Assembly (NCBI RefSeq): GCF_030160455.1
Contig: NZ_BSOJ01000017.1
Span: 1 to 37,656, forward strand
Source: Limnobacter litoralis
Lineage (GTDB): Bacteria; Pseudomonadota; Gammaproteobacteria; Burkholderiales; Burkholderiaceae_B
DNA length: 37,656 bases
Reading direction: 5' to 3'
Of this stretch, positions 16,104-24,826 are shown piece by piece (positions within the stretch are counted from its first letter, which is position 1; the number at the start of each line of letters is the position of its first letter). Below the pieces are notes generated by a model that worked only from the letters and a program-made list of their open reading frames with translations, ran no database searches and was not told the DNA's origin. The position numbers and the translations under genes are program-made.

Positions 16104-16820
16104 ATGTATACAGCGCAGGGCACTTTAGACAACACCAGGCAAATTGACCAGTACGTTCCGCTGGTGCGTCGCCTTGCACACCATCTGATCGCCAAACTGC
16201 CCGCTTCGGTTCACATCGACGATCTTATTCAGGCTGGTCTGATTGGTTTGATGGACGCCATTACCCGCTTTGAAGAGGGGCAGGGCGCTCAATTTGAAAC
16301 CTACGCCAGCCAGCGCATTCGCGGTGCCATGCTGGATGAACTGCGTCAGGCCGACTGGATGCCACGTGGTGTTCGCCAAGGCCAGCGCAAAATTGAAGCC
16401 GCCATCACCAAGGCCGAGCAGCAACTGGGCCGAACCCCGATTGAATCTGAAGTGGCCAAAATCATGGGCGTCAGTCTTGAAGAGTATCAGGACTTGCTGT
16501 TTGAATCGCGTGGTGCCCAACTGGTGTTCTACGACGATTACGCGGAAGATGGCGACGGCGAAGGGTATCTGGACCGGCAAATGGATGGCGACGAAGACGC
16601 CGATCCACTGTCCATGCTGGACGACCAGCGCTTCCGGCAGTCTTTGGTTAGCGCCATTGAAAACCTGCCCGAGCGTGAAAAAATGCTGATGGGTTTGTAC
16701 TACGAGCAGGAATTGAACTTCCGCGAAATCGCTGCCATTCTTGGCGTGACTGAATCTCGGGTGTGTCAGCTGCATACACAAGCGGTTACGCGCTTGCGCA
16801 GCAAGATGAAAGATTTCTGA
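16104..16820 (+). CDS. fliA: Flagellar sigma factor FliA (sigma-28)
   Basis: FliA directs RNA polymerase to late flagellar and chemotaxis promoters and is held by FlgM until the hook is complete. From the ATG at 16104 the protein is 238 aa and begins MYTAQG, matching the family N-terminus. In-frame ATGs at 16086 and 16065 add only unconserved residues. Region 2 includes VPLVRRLAHHL and DDLIQAGLIGLMDAI, followed by RIRGAMLDELR. Region 3 and region 4 (ENLPEREKMLMGLYYEQELNF, then the helix-turn-helix IAAILGVTESRVCQL) follow. Matching promoters are listed separately. Confidence 0.96.
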   Translation: MYTAQGTLDNTRQIDQYVPLVRRLAHHLIAKLPASVHIDDLIQAGLIGLMDAITRFEEGQGAQFETYASQRIRGAMLDELRQADWMPRGVRQGQRKIEAAITKAEQQLGRTPIESEVAKIMGVSLEEYQDLLFESRGAQLVFYDDYAEDGDGEGYLDRQMDGDEDADPLSMLDDQRFRQSLVSAIENLPEREKMLMGLYYEQELNFREIAAILGVTESRVCQLHTQAVTRLRSKMKDF

Positions 16821-16871
16821 ATCACGAAAATCCGGTAGACTAGGCTATCCACATAGCCGGCACGCAAACTC

Positions 16872-18791
16872 ATGCCAGTGACAGACACTCCAGGTATCAC
16901 TGAAGCACTACAACACACCAAAAAGCGGATGAGCCGATCGGTCTGGATCATCCTGTTCACCGGTCTCGCACCGGTTTCCCTGGCGGCACTTGCAGTGGCC
17001 GCCGCCGCCCCCGACCCCGCTTCATGGCAGCTCGTTGTGCTCGCGTCGGTTGCTGTCGGTCTGGTGGGTGCGCTGTTCATGAGCAACAAGCTCAGCAGCA
17101 CCATCGTCAAGGTCATTGAAGCCCAATCCCGCTCTGAACAACGACTGCGTCGGCTCATGGAGCTCTCGGGCGATTGGTACTGGCGTCAGGACAAACACCA
17201 GGTGATTCGTCGAATTGTCTACAGGGGGCGAGATCAGACCTCAGCAGCCACCGCCGTTGAATTGCCTTTTGTGGACAAAACACGATCCGAGGTTGAAGAC
17301 CTCAAGTTGATCGACAAGCGCTTCAATTGGGACACCTTTCGTCAATTGATGAATGAACAGTTGCCCTTCGACAAAGTCGAGTTTGAATACTGGCCCAAGG
17401 GGCGCACCCGGCTGATCTTTGAATCCACGGGTCGCCCCTTGTTCAGTGAAAAGGGCGAGTTTGAAGGGTACACAGGGGTTTCCAGCAACGTCACCCAGAA
17501 GCGTTTGAATGAACAGCTCTTGTCTCTCCAGCGTTTTTTGTTGCAGGGGGTTTTGCTGTCTGCACCCATTTCCGAGTTGGCTGGGTCGTATGCACGTGGC
17601 CTGAAAAACTGCCTGTGTGTACACGCAGACGTGCTGGTGGGTTACCGCGCGCACAGCGGCATGGAATCCTGGCGGGTGCGCAGCAGTGCGGGTGATTTGC
17701 GAATTCCAGACGAGATGGGTGAAGCTGTCTGGAACTCGCCTGAGGAATACTGCGAACCCTTGCGCGGGCACGATCGTCAGAGCCTGATCTGGTTGGGCCG
17801 CATGAAGCAAAACCATTTCGCTCAACACTGGTCCGAGCAGGGCGTTACCAGCGTCTGGCTGGGCATGAAAAAATCCATTGAACCCAACCAGCCTGAATAT
17901 TGGGTCATGGTGGCTCAACGTGATTTTGAAGAGCCGCTCGATGACGATGTCATTCGCATCTTGATGGCCATTCGCCTGTTGGGCCTGTGTGTTGAACGGC
18001 GTGTGTTTGAAGACGAATTGCAGAACGTCAACAGTCATCTGGAAACCCGGATCCAGCAACGCACGGCCGAGCTGATGCGCAGCAATTCCGAACTGGAAGC
18101 CTTTACGTACACGGTGTCCCATGATTTGCGTGCACCCCTGCGTGCCATTGACGGCTTTTCCAGCATTTTGCGTGAAGACTACAAAGACGATCTGCCGGAG
18201 GACGCCTTCGGGCTGCTAGATCGAATCAGCAACAATGCCCGTCACATGGGTGGGCTGATTGATGGATTGCTTGATTTTTCCCGATTGCTGCGCACCGAGT
18301 TGACCTGTGTTGAAATTCACCTCAACGACATGCTTGAAAAGGTCATGGATCAACTCGACGCCAGAAACAGGGCCACCATCGAGTTGCCGAGTTTGCCGGT
18401 GGTGTACGCCGATCCGGTGCTGTTGCAACAGGTCTTGATGAATCTGGTGGACAACGCCTTGAAGTTTTCTGCCAAAACGAGCGAGCCGCGTGTACAGGTC
18501 ATTTTTGAAGACCAGCCCGACTTCTGGTGTTTCTCGGTGAAAGACAACGGCGCTGGCTTTGACATGAAATACGTGGACAAACTGTTCAATGTGTTCGAAC
18601 GATTGCACCACAAAAAAGATTTTGATGGCACCGGTGTCGGCTTGGCCATCGTCAAACGCATTATAGAAAGACACGGTGGCGAAATTTGGGCCAAGGGCGA
18701 AGTGGGCAAGGGTGCTGAAATCGGTTTCAGCCTGTCTAAGGCACTGGCCGCTCAAGCCGCGGTCAACTCATCGGACGGAACAGAGAAATGA
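16872..18791 (+). CDS. Membrane sensor histidine kinase (PAS, GAF-like, HisKA, HATPase)
   Basis: This sensor kinase of 639 aa has two N-terminal membrane helices (about 22-44 and 49-72) with almost no periplasmic loop. A PAS-like domain follows (about 90-215; LMELSGDWYWRQD and GYTGVSSNVTQ motifs). Next come a GAF-like region (about 230-375), a coiled coil (about 375-405), HisKA with phospho-His H417 (VSHDLRAPLRAIDGFSSIL), and HATPase with DNALKFS, DNGAGFD and GTGVGLAIVKRI. The kinase half resembles bacteriophytochrome-type kinases. It lies 51 bp after fliA and overlaps the next response regulator by 4 bp, so they form a two-component pair possibly co-transcribed with fliA. The signal is unknown. 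Confidence 0.9.
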   Translation: MPVTDTPGITEALQHTKKRMSRSVWIILFTGLAPVSLAALAVAAAAPDPASWQLVVLASVAVGLVGALFMSNKLSSTIVKVIEAQSRSEQRLRRLMELSGDWYWRQDKHQVIRRIVYRGRDQTSAATAVELPFVDKTRSEVEDLKLIDKRFNWDTFRQLMNEQLPFDKVEFEYWPKGRTRLIFESTGRPLFSEKGEFEGYTGVSSNVTQKRLNEQLLSLQRFLLQGVLLSAPISELAGSYARGLKNCLCVHADVLVGYRAHSGMESWRVRSSAGDLRIPDEMGEAVWNSPEEYCEPLRGHDRQSLIWLGRMKQNHFAQHWSEQGVTSVWLGMKKSIEPNQPEYWVMVAQRDFEEPLDDDVIRILMAIRLLGLCVERRVFEDELQNVNSHLETRIQQRTAELMRSNSELEAFTYTVSHDLRAPLRAIDGFSSILREDYKDDLPEDAFGLLDRISNNARHMGGLIDGLLDFSRLLRTELTCVEIHLNDMLEKVMDQLDARNRATIELPSLPVVYADPVLLQQVLMNLVDNALKFSAKTSEPRVQVIFEDQPDFWCFSVKDNGAGFDMKYVDKLFNVFERLHHKKDFDGTGVGLAIVKRIIERHGGEIWAKGEVGKGAEIGFSLSKALAAQAAVNSSDGTEK

Positions 18792-19225
18792 CAGACGTAG
18801 TGTTAGTAGACGACAACTCCAATGACGCCGATCTCGCCTTGCGCGTGGTGCGAAAAACGGCGTCCAATTCCTCCACGGTTTTGTTGGAGGATGGTGAAAG
18901 GGCCATCGAATATTTCCGGCAGCTGATGGACAGCCAGACCGACGAGGTCGGGCCCAATTTGCCCAAGTTGCTTTTGCTGGATTTGAAGCTGCCCAAACTG
19001 GACGGGCTGGAGGTACTGCGGTTTTTACGGTCTCACGAGGTATTCAACACCATGCCCATCGTGGTGCTGTCATCCTCTCGTGAAATCAGCGATGTCCGAA
19101 AAGCCTATGAGCTTGGGGTCAACAGTTTCGCGGTGAAGCCAGTGCAGTTCGACCAGTACCTGACACGCATTTCGGCACTGGTTTCTTACTGGTTGACGAT
19201 CAACGAATTACCGCGCGGGGCGTAG
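18788..19225 (+). CDS. Single-domain response regulator (Rcp1-like)
   Basis: This 145-aa receiver-only protein has acidic residues at the DD site (D8, D9), phosphoacceptor D65 (LLLLDLKLPKLDG), a conserved Ser block (VVLSSSRE) and Lys in FAVKPVQF. The extended loop before the phosphorylation site and the SYWLTIN end are typical of Rcp1-like partners of phytochrome-type kinases. There is no output domain, so it acts by protein contact or phosphorelay. It overlaps the kinase gene by 4 bp (ATGA). Its 3' end overlaps the convergent flgN gene by 26 bp. Confidence 0.9.
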   Translation: MTDVVLVDDNSNDADLALRVVRKTASNSSTVLLEDGERAIEYFRQLMDSQTDEVGPNLPKLLLLDLKLPKLDGLEVLRFLRSHEVFNTMPIVVLSSSREISDVRKAYELGVNSFAVKPVQFDQYLTRISALVSYWLTINELPRGA

Positions 19226-19715
19226 TGCCTGCATTGCCTGATTTGTTCAAGGCACCCTGCGGGCCGTAGGTGTTTGCGGCCGGGCTGGCGCCGGTGTTGC
19301 CGATGGCTGCCGCGGTCAGAATGCTGATGCGCTCTTGCAGGCCGGCCATTTGCTCAGCCACAATGTTGCCATTGGCCTCATTCAGGTGTTTGGCCTGTTG
19401 CAGGGTGGTTTTCAGGGTTTCGAAAGTGCTGTTGAGCCGCTTTTCGCGGTGTGAAAGGTTGTCTACCCACCGGGCCAAGCCCTCAAAGTCGGGGCTGTAG
19501 CCCTCAGCACGCGCCATCTGTAGATTGTTCAAATAACGCTTTTCCAGCTCAAGCATCATGGCTTCTTTTTTCAGGGCCAGTGCTTGCAGGCGATCCGTTT
19601 CAAACCGGATCAGGCAAGATTGTTCTTCGAAGAGAACATCCACCAAGGCCATGGCCATCTCGCATTCTTGCGCAAGGTGGCGGTACATATCTGCTGCTGA
19701 ACCAATGTGAGACAT
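19200..19715 (-). CDS. flgN: Flagellar export chaperone FlgN
   Basis: FlgN is the export chaperone for the hook-filament junction proteins FlgK and FlgL. The 171-aa product is a largely helical protein. It has FlgN-family features: an N-terminal helix with a run of acidic and hydrophobic residues (MALVDVLFEEQSCLIRFE), KKEAMMLELEKR near 49-60 and RWVDNLSHREKRL. A low-complexity Gly/Ala/Pro tail follows (about 140-171). It lies 67 bp after flgM, the standard flgMN pair. AGAGGA precedes the start. Confidence 0.87.
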   Translation of the reverse strand: MSHIGSAADMYRHLAQECEMAMALVDVLFEEQSCLIRFETDRLQALALKKEAMMLELEKRYLNNLQMARAEGYSPDFEGLARWVDNLSHREKRLNSTFETLKTTLQQAKHLNEANGNIVAEQMAGLQERISILTAAAIGNTGASPAANTYGPQGALNKSGNAGTTPRAVIR

Positions 19716-19782
19716 CGTTCCAATCCTCTATCTATACAGGCCTTGGATCTGGATTGGACAGCAAACAGACAATGAAGCCCGT

Positions 19783-20064
19783 TTAGCGCTGTCCGATCAA
19801 TTCCTTGGCGCTTTGAATAATTCCTGAAGCCACTGCGTCTGCATTGACTTCAAACTTGCCTTCACGAATCGCCTGCTGAATCGCTTCGACCCGAGTTTGG
19901 TTCACGGGCGGGGCGCTGAGTTCGTTCGTTTTGCCGGACAATTTGGCCACTGCGCTTTCAGCAGCGGCGTTTTCGCCTGCCTTTGTTTCTGCGGCCTTGG
20001 CGGTTCCTGTCGACTTGGACGGTTTGCCTATGGGTGCCGGTTCAAAATTGCTGTTAACTTTCAT
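19783..20064 (-). CDS. flgM: Anti-sigma-28 factor FlgM
   Basis: FlgM binds FliA and blocks late gene expression until it is exported through the finished hook-basal body. The 93-aa length is typical. The N-terminus is unstructured and Ala/Lys rich. The C-terminal sigma-binding half carries TRVEAIQQAIREGKFEVNADAVASGII, the conserved FlgM block. GGAGG precedes the ATG. It heads the minus-strand pair flgM-flgN behind a sigma-28-like promoter. Confidence 0.94.
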   Translation of the reverse strand: MKVNSNFEPAPIGKPSKSTGTAKAAETKAGENAAAESAVAKLSGKTNELSAPPVNQTRVEAIQQAIREGKFEVNADAVASGIIQSAKELIGQR

Positions 20065-20110
20065 GTTTTCCTCCGCAGGTGCAGAGCCAGTTTGATTGAT
20101 CTATGGCCTT

Positions 20111-20137
20111 ATTACGGTCACTGCAGCATTAACTTTA
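20111..20137 (-). promoter_or_regulatory. Probable sigma-28 promoter of flgMN
   Basis: On the minus strand, TAAAGTTA (20137-20130, 7/8) is followed by an 11-bp spacer and ACCGTAAT (20118-20111, 4/8 with the CCG core kept). It lies about 47 bp before the flgM start. flgMN is a FliA-dependent operon in other bacteria. The -10 match is modest. Confidence 0.45.
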
Positions 20138-20250
20138 ACGAATTCTTGCAAACTTGCCCAATTTTTTAAGGCCTTGTCCTGCATTAACGGCACCCAATTG
20201 AATGACTTAAGGGGGTAACCGCCCGTTTGTGTTAAGGCATGGCTCGATCT

Positions 20251-20991
20251 TTACAGGCTCACCTCCACCAAAAGAGGGTCTGTGGCCACACCGTTCAGGA
20301 TTTTCCCTTGCGGGGTCTTGATCCGGATTACGTCGCCTTTCTCACCCGTTTCCATGGCCACACCAGAACCGCCAATTGAAAACCCGGGGCCTTTCACAAT
20401 AATTTTTACGGTTTCGCCCACTTTAATCAGGGGCTGCCCTTTGAAATAGTCCTGCCGCAGCATCGTGCCGGGAAACAACTGCCGCGTGGCGGTCTTGTTG
20501 TCCAGACGGGCAATGTCATCCACCCAGCCATTTTGCAGTTGGGTCAAATCCATCGTTCGAAATTCCACTTCGTCGGGCCGAATGGCCTCGCCAGGTTGAA
20601 TGGTTTGCTTGACAACCAGCACGGGGGCCCACACCTTGATGTCAACGCCTACGAAAAAGGGCACTTGGTCTGAGCCCACGCATTGAACCTGAACAAAAGT
20701 GCGCCCCCACATGCGGTTAGATCTCGCATTTGAAAACAGGGCAGCCGGACACTGTCCATTGCTCAATCGCGGTTCCGCCTTGCTTAACTCCACTTGCACA
20801 GTGGCGTCTTTGGGAATCAGGGCGGGGTCCACTAGTTCAGCCAGGTGGTCTTGCGTAACCCATTGCCCGCTGGCCATGGTGGCCAGGGCAAAGGTTGGGG
20901 CGGACAAACACAACGTGGCCAGCAGGCGCATCGCCCGGCCAGTCCAGTTTGAAAATAGTCCTAAAGTTTTTTCCTGTTTGGTCGTAAACAT
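20251..20991 (-). CDS. flgA: Flagellar P-ring assembly chaperone FlgA
   Basis: FlgA is the periplasmic chaperone needed to assemble FlgI into the P ring. I take the ATG at 20991 (246 aa) because AGAGGC lies about 8 bp upstream. An ATG at 21018 has no ribosome binding site. An uncharged segment after a basic stretch (MRLLATLCLSAPTFALA, about 20-36) is the export signal. The C-terminal two thirds form the SAF/FlgA domain (VVKQTIQPGEAIRPDEVEFR, then GQPLIKVGETVKIIVKGPGF). It is divergent from flgB, as is usual. Confidence 0.92.
   Translation of the reverse strand: MFTTKQEKTLGLFSNWTGRAMRLLATLCLSAPTFALATMASGQWVTQDHLAELVDPALIPKDATVQVELSKAEPRLSNGQCPAALFSNARSNRMWGRTFVQVQCVGSDQVPFFVGVDIKVWAPVLVVKQTIQPGEAIRPDEVEFRTMDLTQLQNGWVDDIARLDNKTATRQLFPGTMLRQDYFKGQPLIKVGETVKIIVKGPGFSIGGSGVAMETGEKGDVIRIKTPQGKILNGVATDPLLVEVSL
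20962..20988 (+). promoter_or_regulatory. Possible sigma-28 promoter for the flgB operon, antisense within flgA
   Basis: A perfect TAAAGTTT (20962-20969), an 11-bp spacer and GTCGTAAA (20981-20988, 5/8) lie on the plus strand inside the first codons of flgA, about 160 bp before flgB. The -35 and spacing are exact but the -10 is partial. It could add late-stage transcription to the flgBCDEFGHIJ operon. I found no other convincing promoter in the flgA-flgB gap. Confidence 0.4.
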
Positions 20992-21146
20992 GAGAAAAGC
21001 CTCTTGTGATGACGACATCGTAGGGCGGCCCGGTCTGGTTTCGTATTTTGAATAGCGGGGGCTTTTTTGCCCTTATTGCGCATTTGAATTGACAGCACCT
21101 CCTCAATAATCGATCCATCAAAGAGTGTTTGAAGGGGTTCGATCCC

Positions 21147-21584
21147 ATGCTGGACAAATTGACTGAATCGTTTCGAGGGGCTGCCGACGCGCTGACGCTG
21201 CGCGCTCGCCGTCAGGAAGTGCTCACCTCCAACATCTCCAACGTAGACACACCCAATTACAAAGCAGTCGATTTCGACTTCAAGGCCGCGTTGCAGGCCG
21301 CTGAAAAGCCACATGGCCATTCAAGTGCAAACGATCTGCCTATGCAGGGTGGCCTGGCTGTCACCAGCGCAGGGCACATTGCGGGAAGCAACCCCAGCGG
21401 CATTTCAACCGCAGCCATGCTGCAGTACCGCCAAAGCGTGAACCCCTCACTGGACGACAACACCGTGGACATCGACCGCGAGCGTGCCGCCTTTTCCGAG
21501 AACACTGTGAAATACGAAGCCGCCCTGCGCGACATCAATCGACAGATTGCTGATCTCAAGCTGGCCATGGGCTCTGGCAACTAA
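21147..21584 (+). CDS. flgB: Flagellar proximal rod protein FlgB
   Basis: FlgB is a rod subunit of the basal body. The ATG at 21147 follows GAAGGGG by 9 bp. An in-frame TTG at 21129 adds six unconserved residues. The 145-aa product has the rod/hook N-terminal motif (RRQEVLTSNISNVDTPNYKAVDFDF) and a C-terminal helix with ENTVKYEAAL. It begins the flgB-flgJ operon on the plus strand. Confidence 0.95.
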   Translation: MLDKLTESFRGAADALTLRARRQEVLTSNISNVDTPNYKAVDFDFKAALQAAEKPHGHSSANDLPMQGGLAVTSAGHIAGSNPSGISTAAMLQYRQSVNPSLDDNTVDIDRERAAFSENTVKYEAALRDINRQIADLKLAMGSGN

Positions 21585-21603
21585 GGGCTGAAAGGAGAAG
21601 ACG

Positions 21604-22023
21604 ATGTCTTTATTTGACGCATTCAAACTGGCTGGCGGTGCCATGCAGGCGCAAACGAAACGCCTGAACGCTGTGGCCAGCAACCTGGCCAACGTGGACA
21701 CCGTGGCCAGCAGTCCGGATGAAGCCTACAAAGCGCGCAAAGTTGTGTTTGAGGCTGAGATGAACAAAGCCAGTGGCAGCAGCGCGCCCCTGGCCAACGA
21801 TGTACGTGTGAAACAAGTGGTGACGGACGACTCAGCACCGATCAAGGTGTATGACCCCAAACACCCCATGGCTGACAAAGATGGTTACATCTACAAGCCA
21901 AACGTCAATGCGGTTGAAGAAATGGTGGACATGATGGCCGCGTCCCGCAGTTATCAGACCGATGCGGAGGTGATGAACACCGCCAAGTCGCTGATGCTGA
22001 AAACTTTAAGTATCGGCCAGTAA
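21604..22023 (+). CDS. flgC: Flagellar proximal rod protein FlgC
   Basis: FlgC is a rod subunit that stacks between FlgB and FlgF/FlgG. The 139-aa length is normal. It has the rod N-terminal motif (QTKRLNAVASNLANVDTVASS), the KVYDPKHPMADKDGYIYKPNVN block and the C-terminal EEMVDMMAASRSYQTDAEVMNTAK helix. GGAG precedes the ATG, 19 bp after flgB. Confidence 0.96.
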   Translation: MSLFDAFKLAGGAMQAQTKRLNAVASNLANVDTVASSPDEAYKARKVVFEAEMNKASGSSAPLANDVRVKQVVTDDSAPIKVYDPKHPMADKDGYIYKPNVNAVEEMVDMMAASRSYQTDAEVMNTAKSLMLKTLSIGQ

Positions 22024-22045
22024 GGCCAACGTCGAGGAGAAATAA

Positions 22046-22729
22046 ATGACGGTCAATTCAACTTCGGTTCTGGGCGCAAATTCGGCCACAACCACCCCGT
22101 CCACCAAGAAGTCCAGTGGCACCACTGAAACCCCGCAGGAGATTCAGGATCGCTTCATGTCTTTGCTGGTTGCCCAGCTCAAAAACCAGGACCCGTTGCA
22201 GCCCATGGACAACGCGGCTGTGACCAGCCAGATGGCCCAGTTGAACACCGTGACAGGCATTAACAATCTGAACACCACCATGCAAAACATGGCTTCGTCG
22301 TTTGCGGCCAGTCAAACCGTGAATGCAACCAGCTTGCTGGGCCGCACCATCATGGTCAACGGCAATGACCTGACGCTCAGCGGTGGCAAGCCCGCCGATG
22401 GCGCGCTGGATGTTCAGCAGGCCACCGACGCGGTTTCTGTGGCGGTGCTCAATGGTGCGGGCAAGACAGTCAGAACCATGGACATGGGTGCCCTGGCGCA
22501 AGGCACGCACCAGTTCAGCTGGGACGGCAAAGACGACAGCGGCAACACCTTGCCAGACGGCCAATACACCTTTGCCGTGTCGGCCTCTGCCGCCGGTCAA
22601 AAAGCGGCGGTCAACACACTCGACATCACCTCAGTGGTGGGTTTGCAAAACGACCCCACCACCGGTTCAAAACTTTTGACAGCAGCCGGAACGCAAGTGG
22701 CTGTGTCTGACATCAAACAAATATTCTGA
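22046..22729 (+). CDS. flgD: Flagellar hook-cap protein FlgD
   Basis: FlgD forms the scaffold cap on which FlgE hook subunits polymerise, and is later shed. The 227-aa product has the N-terminal cap motif (QDRFMSLLVAQLKNQDPLQPMDNAA near 31-55) and a FlgD Ig-like/Tudor region. That region includes GTHQFSWDGKDDSGNTLPDG near 152-171. GAGG precedes the start. Confidence 0.95.
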   Translation: MTVNSTSVLGANSATTTPSTKKSSGTTETPQEIQDRFMSLLVAQLKNQDPLQPMDNAAVTSQMAQLNTVTGINNLNTTMQNMASSFAASQTVNATSLLGRTIMVNGNDLTLSGGKPADGALDVQQATDAVSVAVLNGAGKTVRTMDMGALAQGTHQFSWDGKDDSGNTLPDGQYTFAVSASAAGQKAAVNTLDITSVVGLQNDPTTGSKLLTAAGTQVAVSDIKQIF

Positions 22730-22744
22730 TTCAGGAGCGCAATC

Positions 22745-24052
22745 ATGGGATTTTCAAGCAGCTTTCAGCAGGGTTTAAGTGGTCTGACCGCAGCTCAGCG
22801 CGGTTTGGAGGTAATTGCCAACAACGTGTCCAACTCCAGCGTTGTCGGTTTCAAATCATCCACCGCCTCATTTGCTGACGTGTTTGCCCGCGCATTCAAC
22901 GGCGGCGACTCCATCAACAACATTGGTTTGGGTACCAGCCTGTCTGCGGTGACTCAAAACTTCAAGCAGGGCAACATCACCGTGACCGGCAGTCCACTGG
23001 ATCTGGCGATCAACGGCACCGGTTTTTTCAAGACCCAGGCACCCGACGGCAGCTTTCTGTACACGCGCAACGGTCAGTTCAATCTGGACAATTCCAACGT
23101 CATCGTGAACACCAATGGCGACAAGCTGACTGGTTACCCGATTGATCAAACCACCGGCAAAGTGACGGACGTGGCTGGCCCCATCACCGTGTCCAAGGCT
23201 GCGATTGAACCCTCAGCCTCAACCACCACCTCGCTGGAGACGAATCTGGATGCCCGTCAGGCCGCCATTTCACCGACAGTGACCTTTGACCCAGCCAACC
23301 TGAGCAGCTACAACAACTCCACGTCCATGACTGTGTACGATCAGTTGGGTAACAGCCACACCATGAGCATTTACCTGCGCAAAGAATCGACCAACAACTG
23401 GAGCGCGTATGCTGCATTGGACGGCACACAGGTCGACGTGGGTCTTTCCCCAGTGAAGCCAACCACTGCGCCTGCCCAGTCTGCTGCAGGCGCACTGAGC
23501 TTCACAGCCGATGGCGCGCTGGTGACACCCGCCAATGCCCGGTTTGAAGTGGATCTGTCCCGCTATGTCACTGCGGCTGGCGTGCCATTTTCATCGACTG
23601 GCAGCACCCCCAACAAGTTCACGTTTGACTTGAGCAAAACCACGCAATACGGCAGCTCATTTGCCATTCAGAACCTGAGCCAGAACGGTTATGCATCTTC
23701 GCCATTCGCCGGTTTTAATGTGGGTTCAGATGGTGTGTTGGCAATCAATTACGCCAACGGCCAAACCAAAAACATTGCCAAGGTCGGTCTGTACAAGTTC
23801 AACAACCCCGAGGCTTTGCAGCCCGTCGGCTCCAATGGCTGGAAAGCCACAGAAGCCGCTGGCCCTGAGCTGGTTTCACTGAGTGACGACACGGCTTTTG
23901 GCACGATTCAGTCTGGCGCGCTGGAAGAATCCAACGTCGATCTGACGGCCGAGCTGGTGGCCATGATCTCTGCACAGCGGGTCTATCAGGCCAACTCGCA
24001 AAGTATCAAAACACAAGACTCACTGTTGCAGACCATCACCAACCTGCGTTAA
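22745..24052 (+). CDS. flgE: Flagellar hook protein FlgE
   Basis: FlgE is the hook subunit. The 435-aa product starts with the axial-protein motif (FQQGLSGLTAAQRGLEVIANNVSNSSVVGFK). It has the LDLAINGTGFF block near 83, the central domain D2 with NSHTMSIYLRK, and the C-terminal motif ALEESNVDLTAELVAMISAQRVYQANSQ. The length is close to that of other betaproteobacterial hook proteins. GGAG precedes the ATG, 15 bp after flgD. Confidence 0.96.
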   Translation: MGFSSSFQQGLSGLTAAQRGLEVIANNVSNSSVVGFKSSTASFADVFARAFNGGDSINNIGLGTSLSAVTQNFKQGNITVTGSPLDLAINGTGFFKTQAPDGSFLYTRNGQFNLDNSNVIVNTNGDKLTGYPIDQTTGKVTDVAGPITVSKAAIEPSASTTTSLETNLDARQAAISPTVTFDPANLSSYNNSTSMTVYDQLGNSHTMSIYLRKESTNNWSAYAALDGTQVDVGLSPVKPTTAPAQSAAGALSFTADGALVTPANARFEVDLSRYVTAAGVPFSSTGSTPNKFTFDLSKTTQYGSSFAIQNLSQNGYASSPFAGFNVGSDGVLAINYANGQTKNIAKVGLYKFNNPEALQPVGSNGWKATEAAGPELVSLSDDTAFGTIQSGALEESNVDLTAELVAMISAQRVYQANSQSIKTQDSLLQTITNLR

Positions 24053-24072
24053 TTGATCGGGATTGAACCGGT

Positions 24073-24810
24073 ATGGACAAGCTGATATACCTCGCTGCAC
24101 AAGCCGCCAAAAGCACCATGGCCCGGCAAGACAACATTGCCAACAACCTGGCCAATGTCAGCACGCCCGGCTTTCGTGCGCAATTGATGGCTTTTCGCAG
24201 TGCACCGGTCGAAGGGCAGGGGCAGGGCGCACGCAATTACGACGTTGAATCCACCGTCGGCTTTGACGACACCCCGGGTCAGCTTCAATCCACGGGTCGC
24301 CCGCTGGACTTGGCTGTGCAGGGCAAGGGCTGGTTTGCAGTCACAGCACCCGACGGGTCCGAGGCCTATACCCGCGCGGGTTCCTTTCAGCTGGACGACG
24401 CGGGGCAACTGGTGACCAATGGCGGTTTACCAGTGCAGGGCACAGGCGGCCCCATCAGCGTGCCACCGGGCTACAGCATTTCAGTGGCAGACGATGGCAC
24501 CATGACCGGCACGCCTACCTCTGGAAAGGCCACCCCCATCCAGCTGGGCAAACTCAAACTGGTCAATCCGCCCAAGGACAACATGGAGCGGGGCGACGAC
24601 GGCCTGTTCCGTGTCAAAGGTGGAGGTGCAGCCGATGTGGATCCCAACGTCAAAATTGCATCCGGATACATCGAGACCAGCAACGTCAACCCGGTTGAGA
24701 TGCTGGTCGAGATGATCAGTGCCGCACGCTCTTTCGAAACCCAAATGAAAACAATCAGCAGCCAGCAACAAAACGGGCAGGCTGCCAACAACCTGTTCGG
24801 CTTGAACTAA
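24073..24810 (+). CDS. flgF: Flagellar proximal rod protein FlgF
   Basis: FlgF is a rod subunit. The 245-aa product has [35 protein letters not shown] at its N-terminus, [14 protein letters not shown] near 77, and [25 protein letters not shown] near the C-terminus. These blocks separate it from FlgG, which follows 16 bp downstream. Confidence 0.95.
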   Translation: MDKLIYLAAQAAKSTMARQDNIANNLANVSTPGFRAQLMAFRSAPVEGQGQGARNYDVESTVGFDDTPGQLQSTGRPLDLAVQGKGWFAVTAPDGSEAYTRAGSFQLDDAGQLVTNGGLPVQGTGGPISVPPGYSISVADDGTMTGTPTSGKATPIQLGKLKLVNPPKDNMERGDDGLFRVKGGGAADVDPNVKIASGYIETSNVNPVEMLVEMISAARSFETQMKTISSQQQNGQAANNLFGLN

Positions 24811-24826
24811 TGGAGATGACCACACC

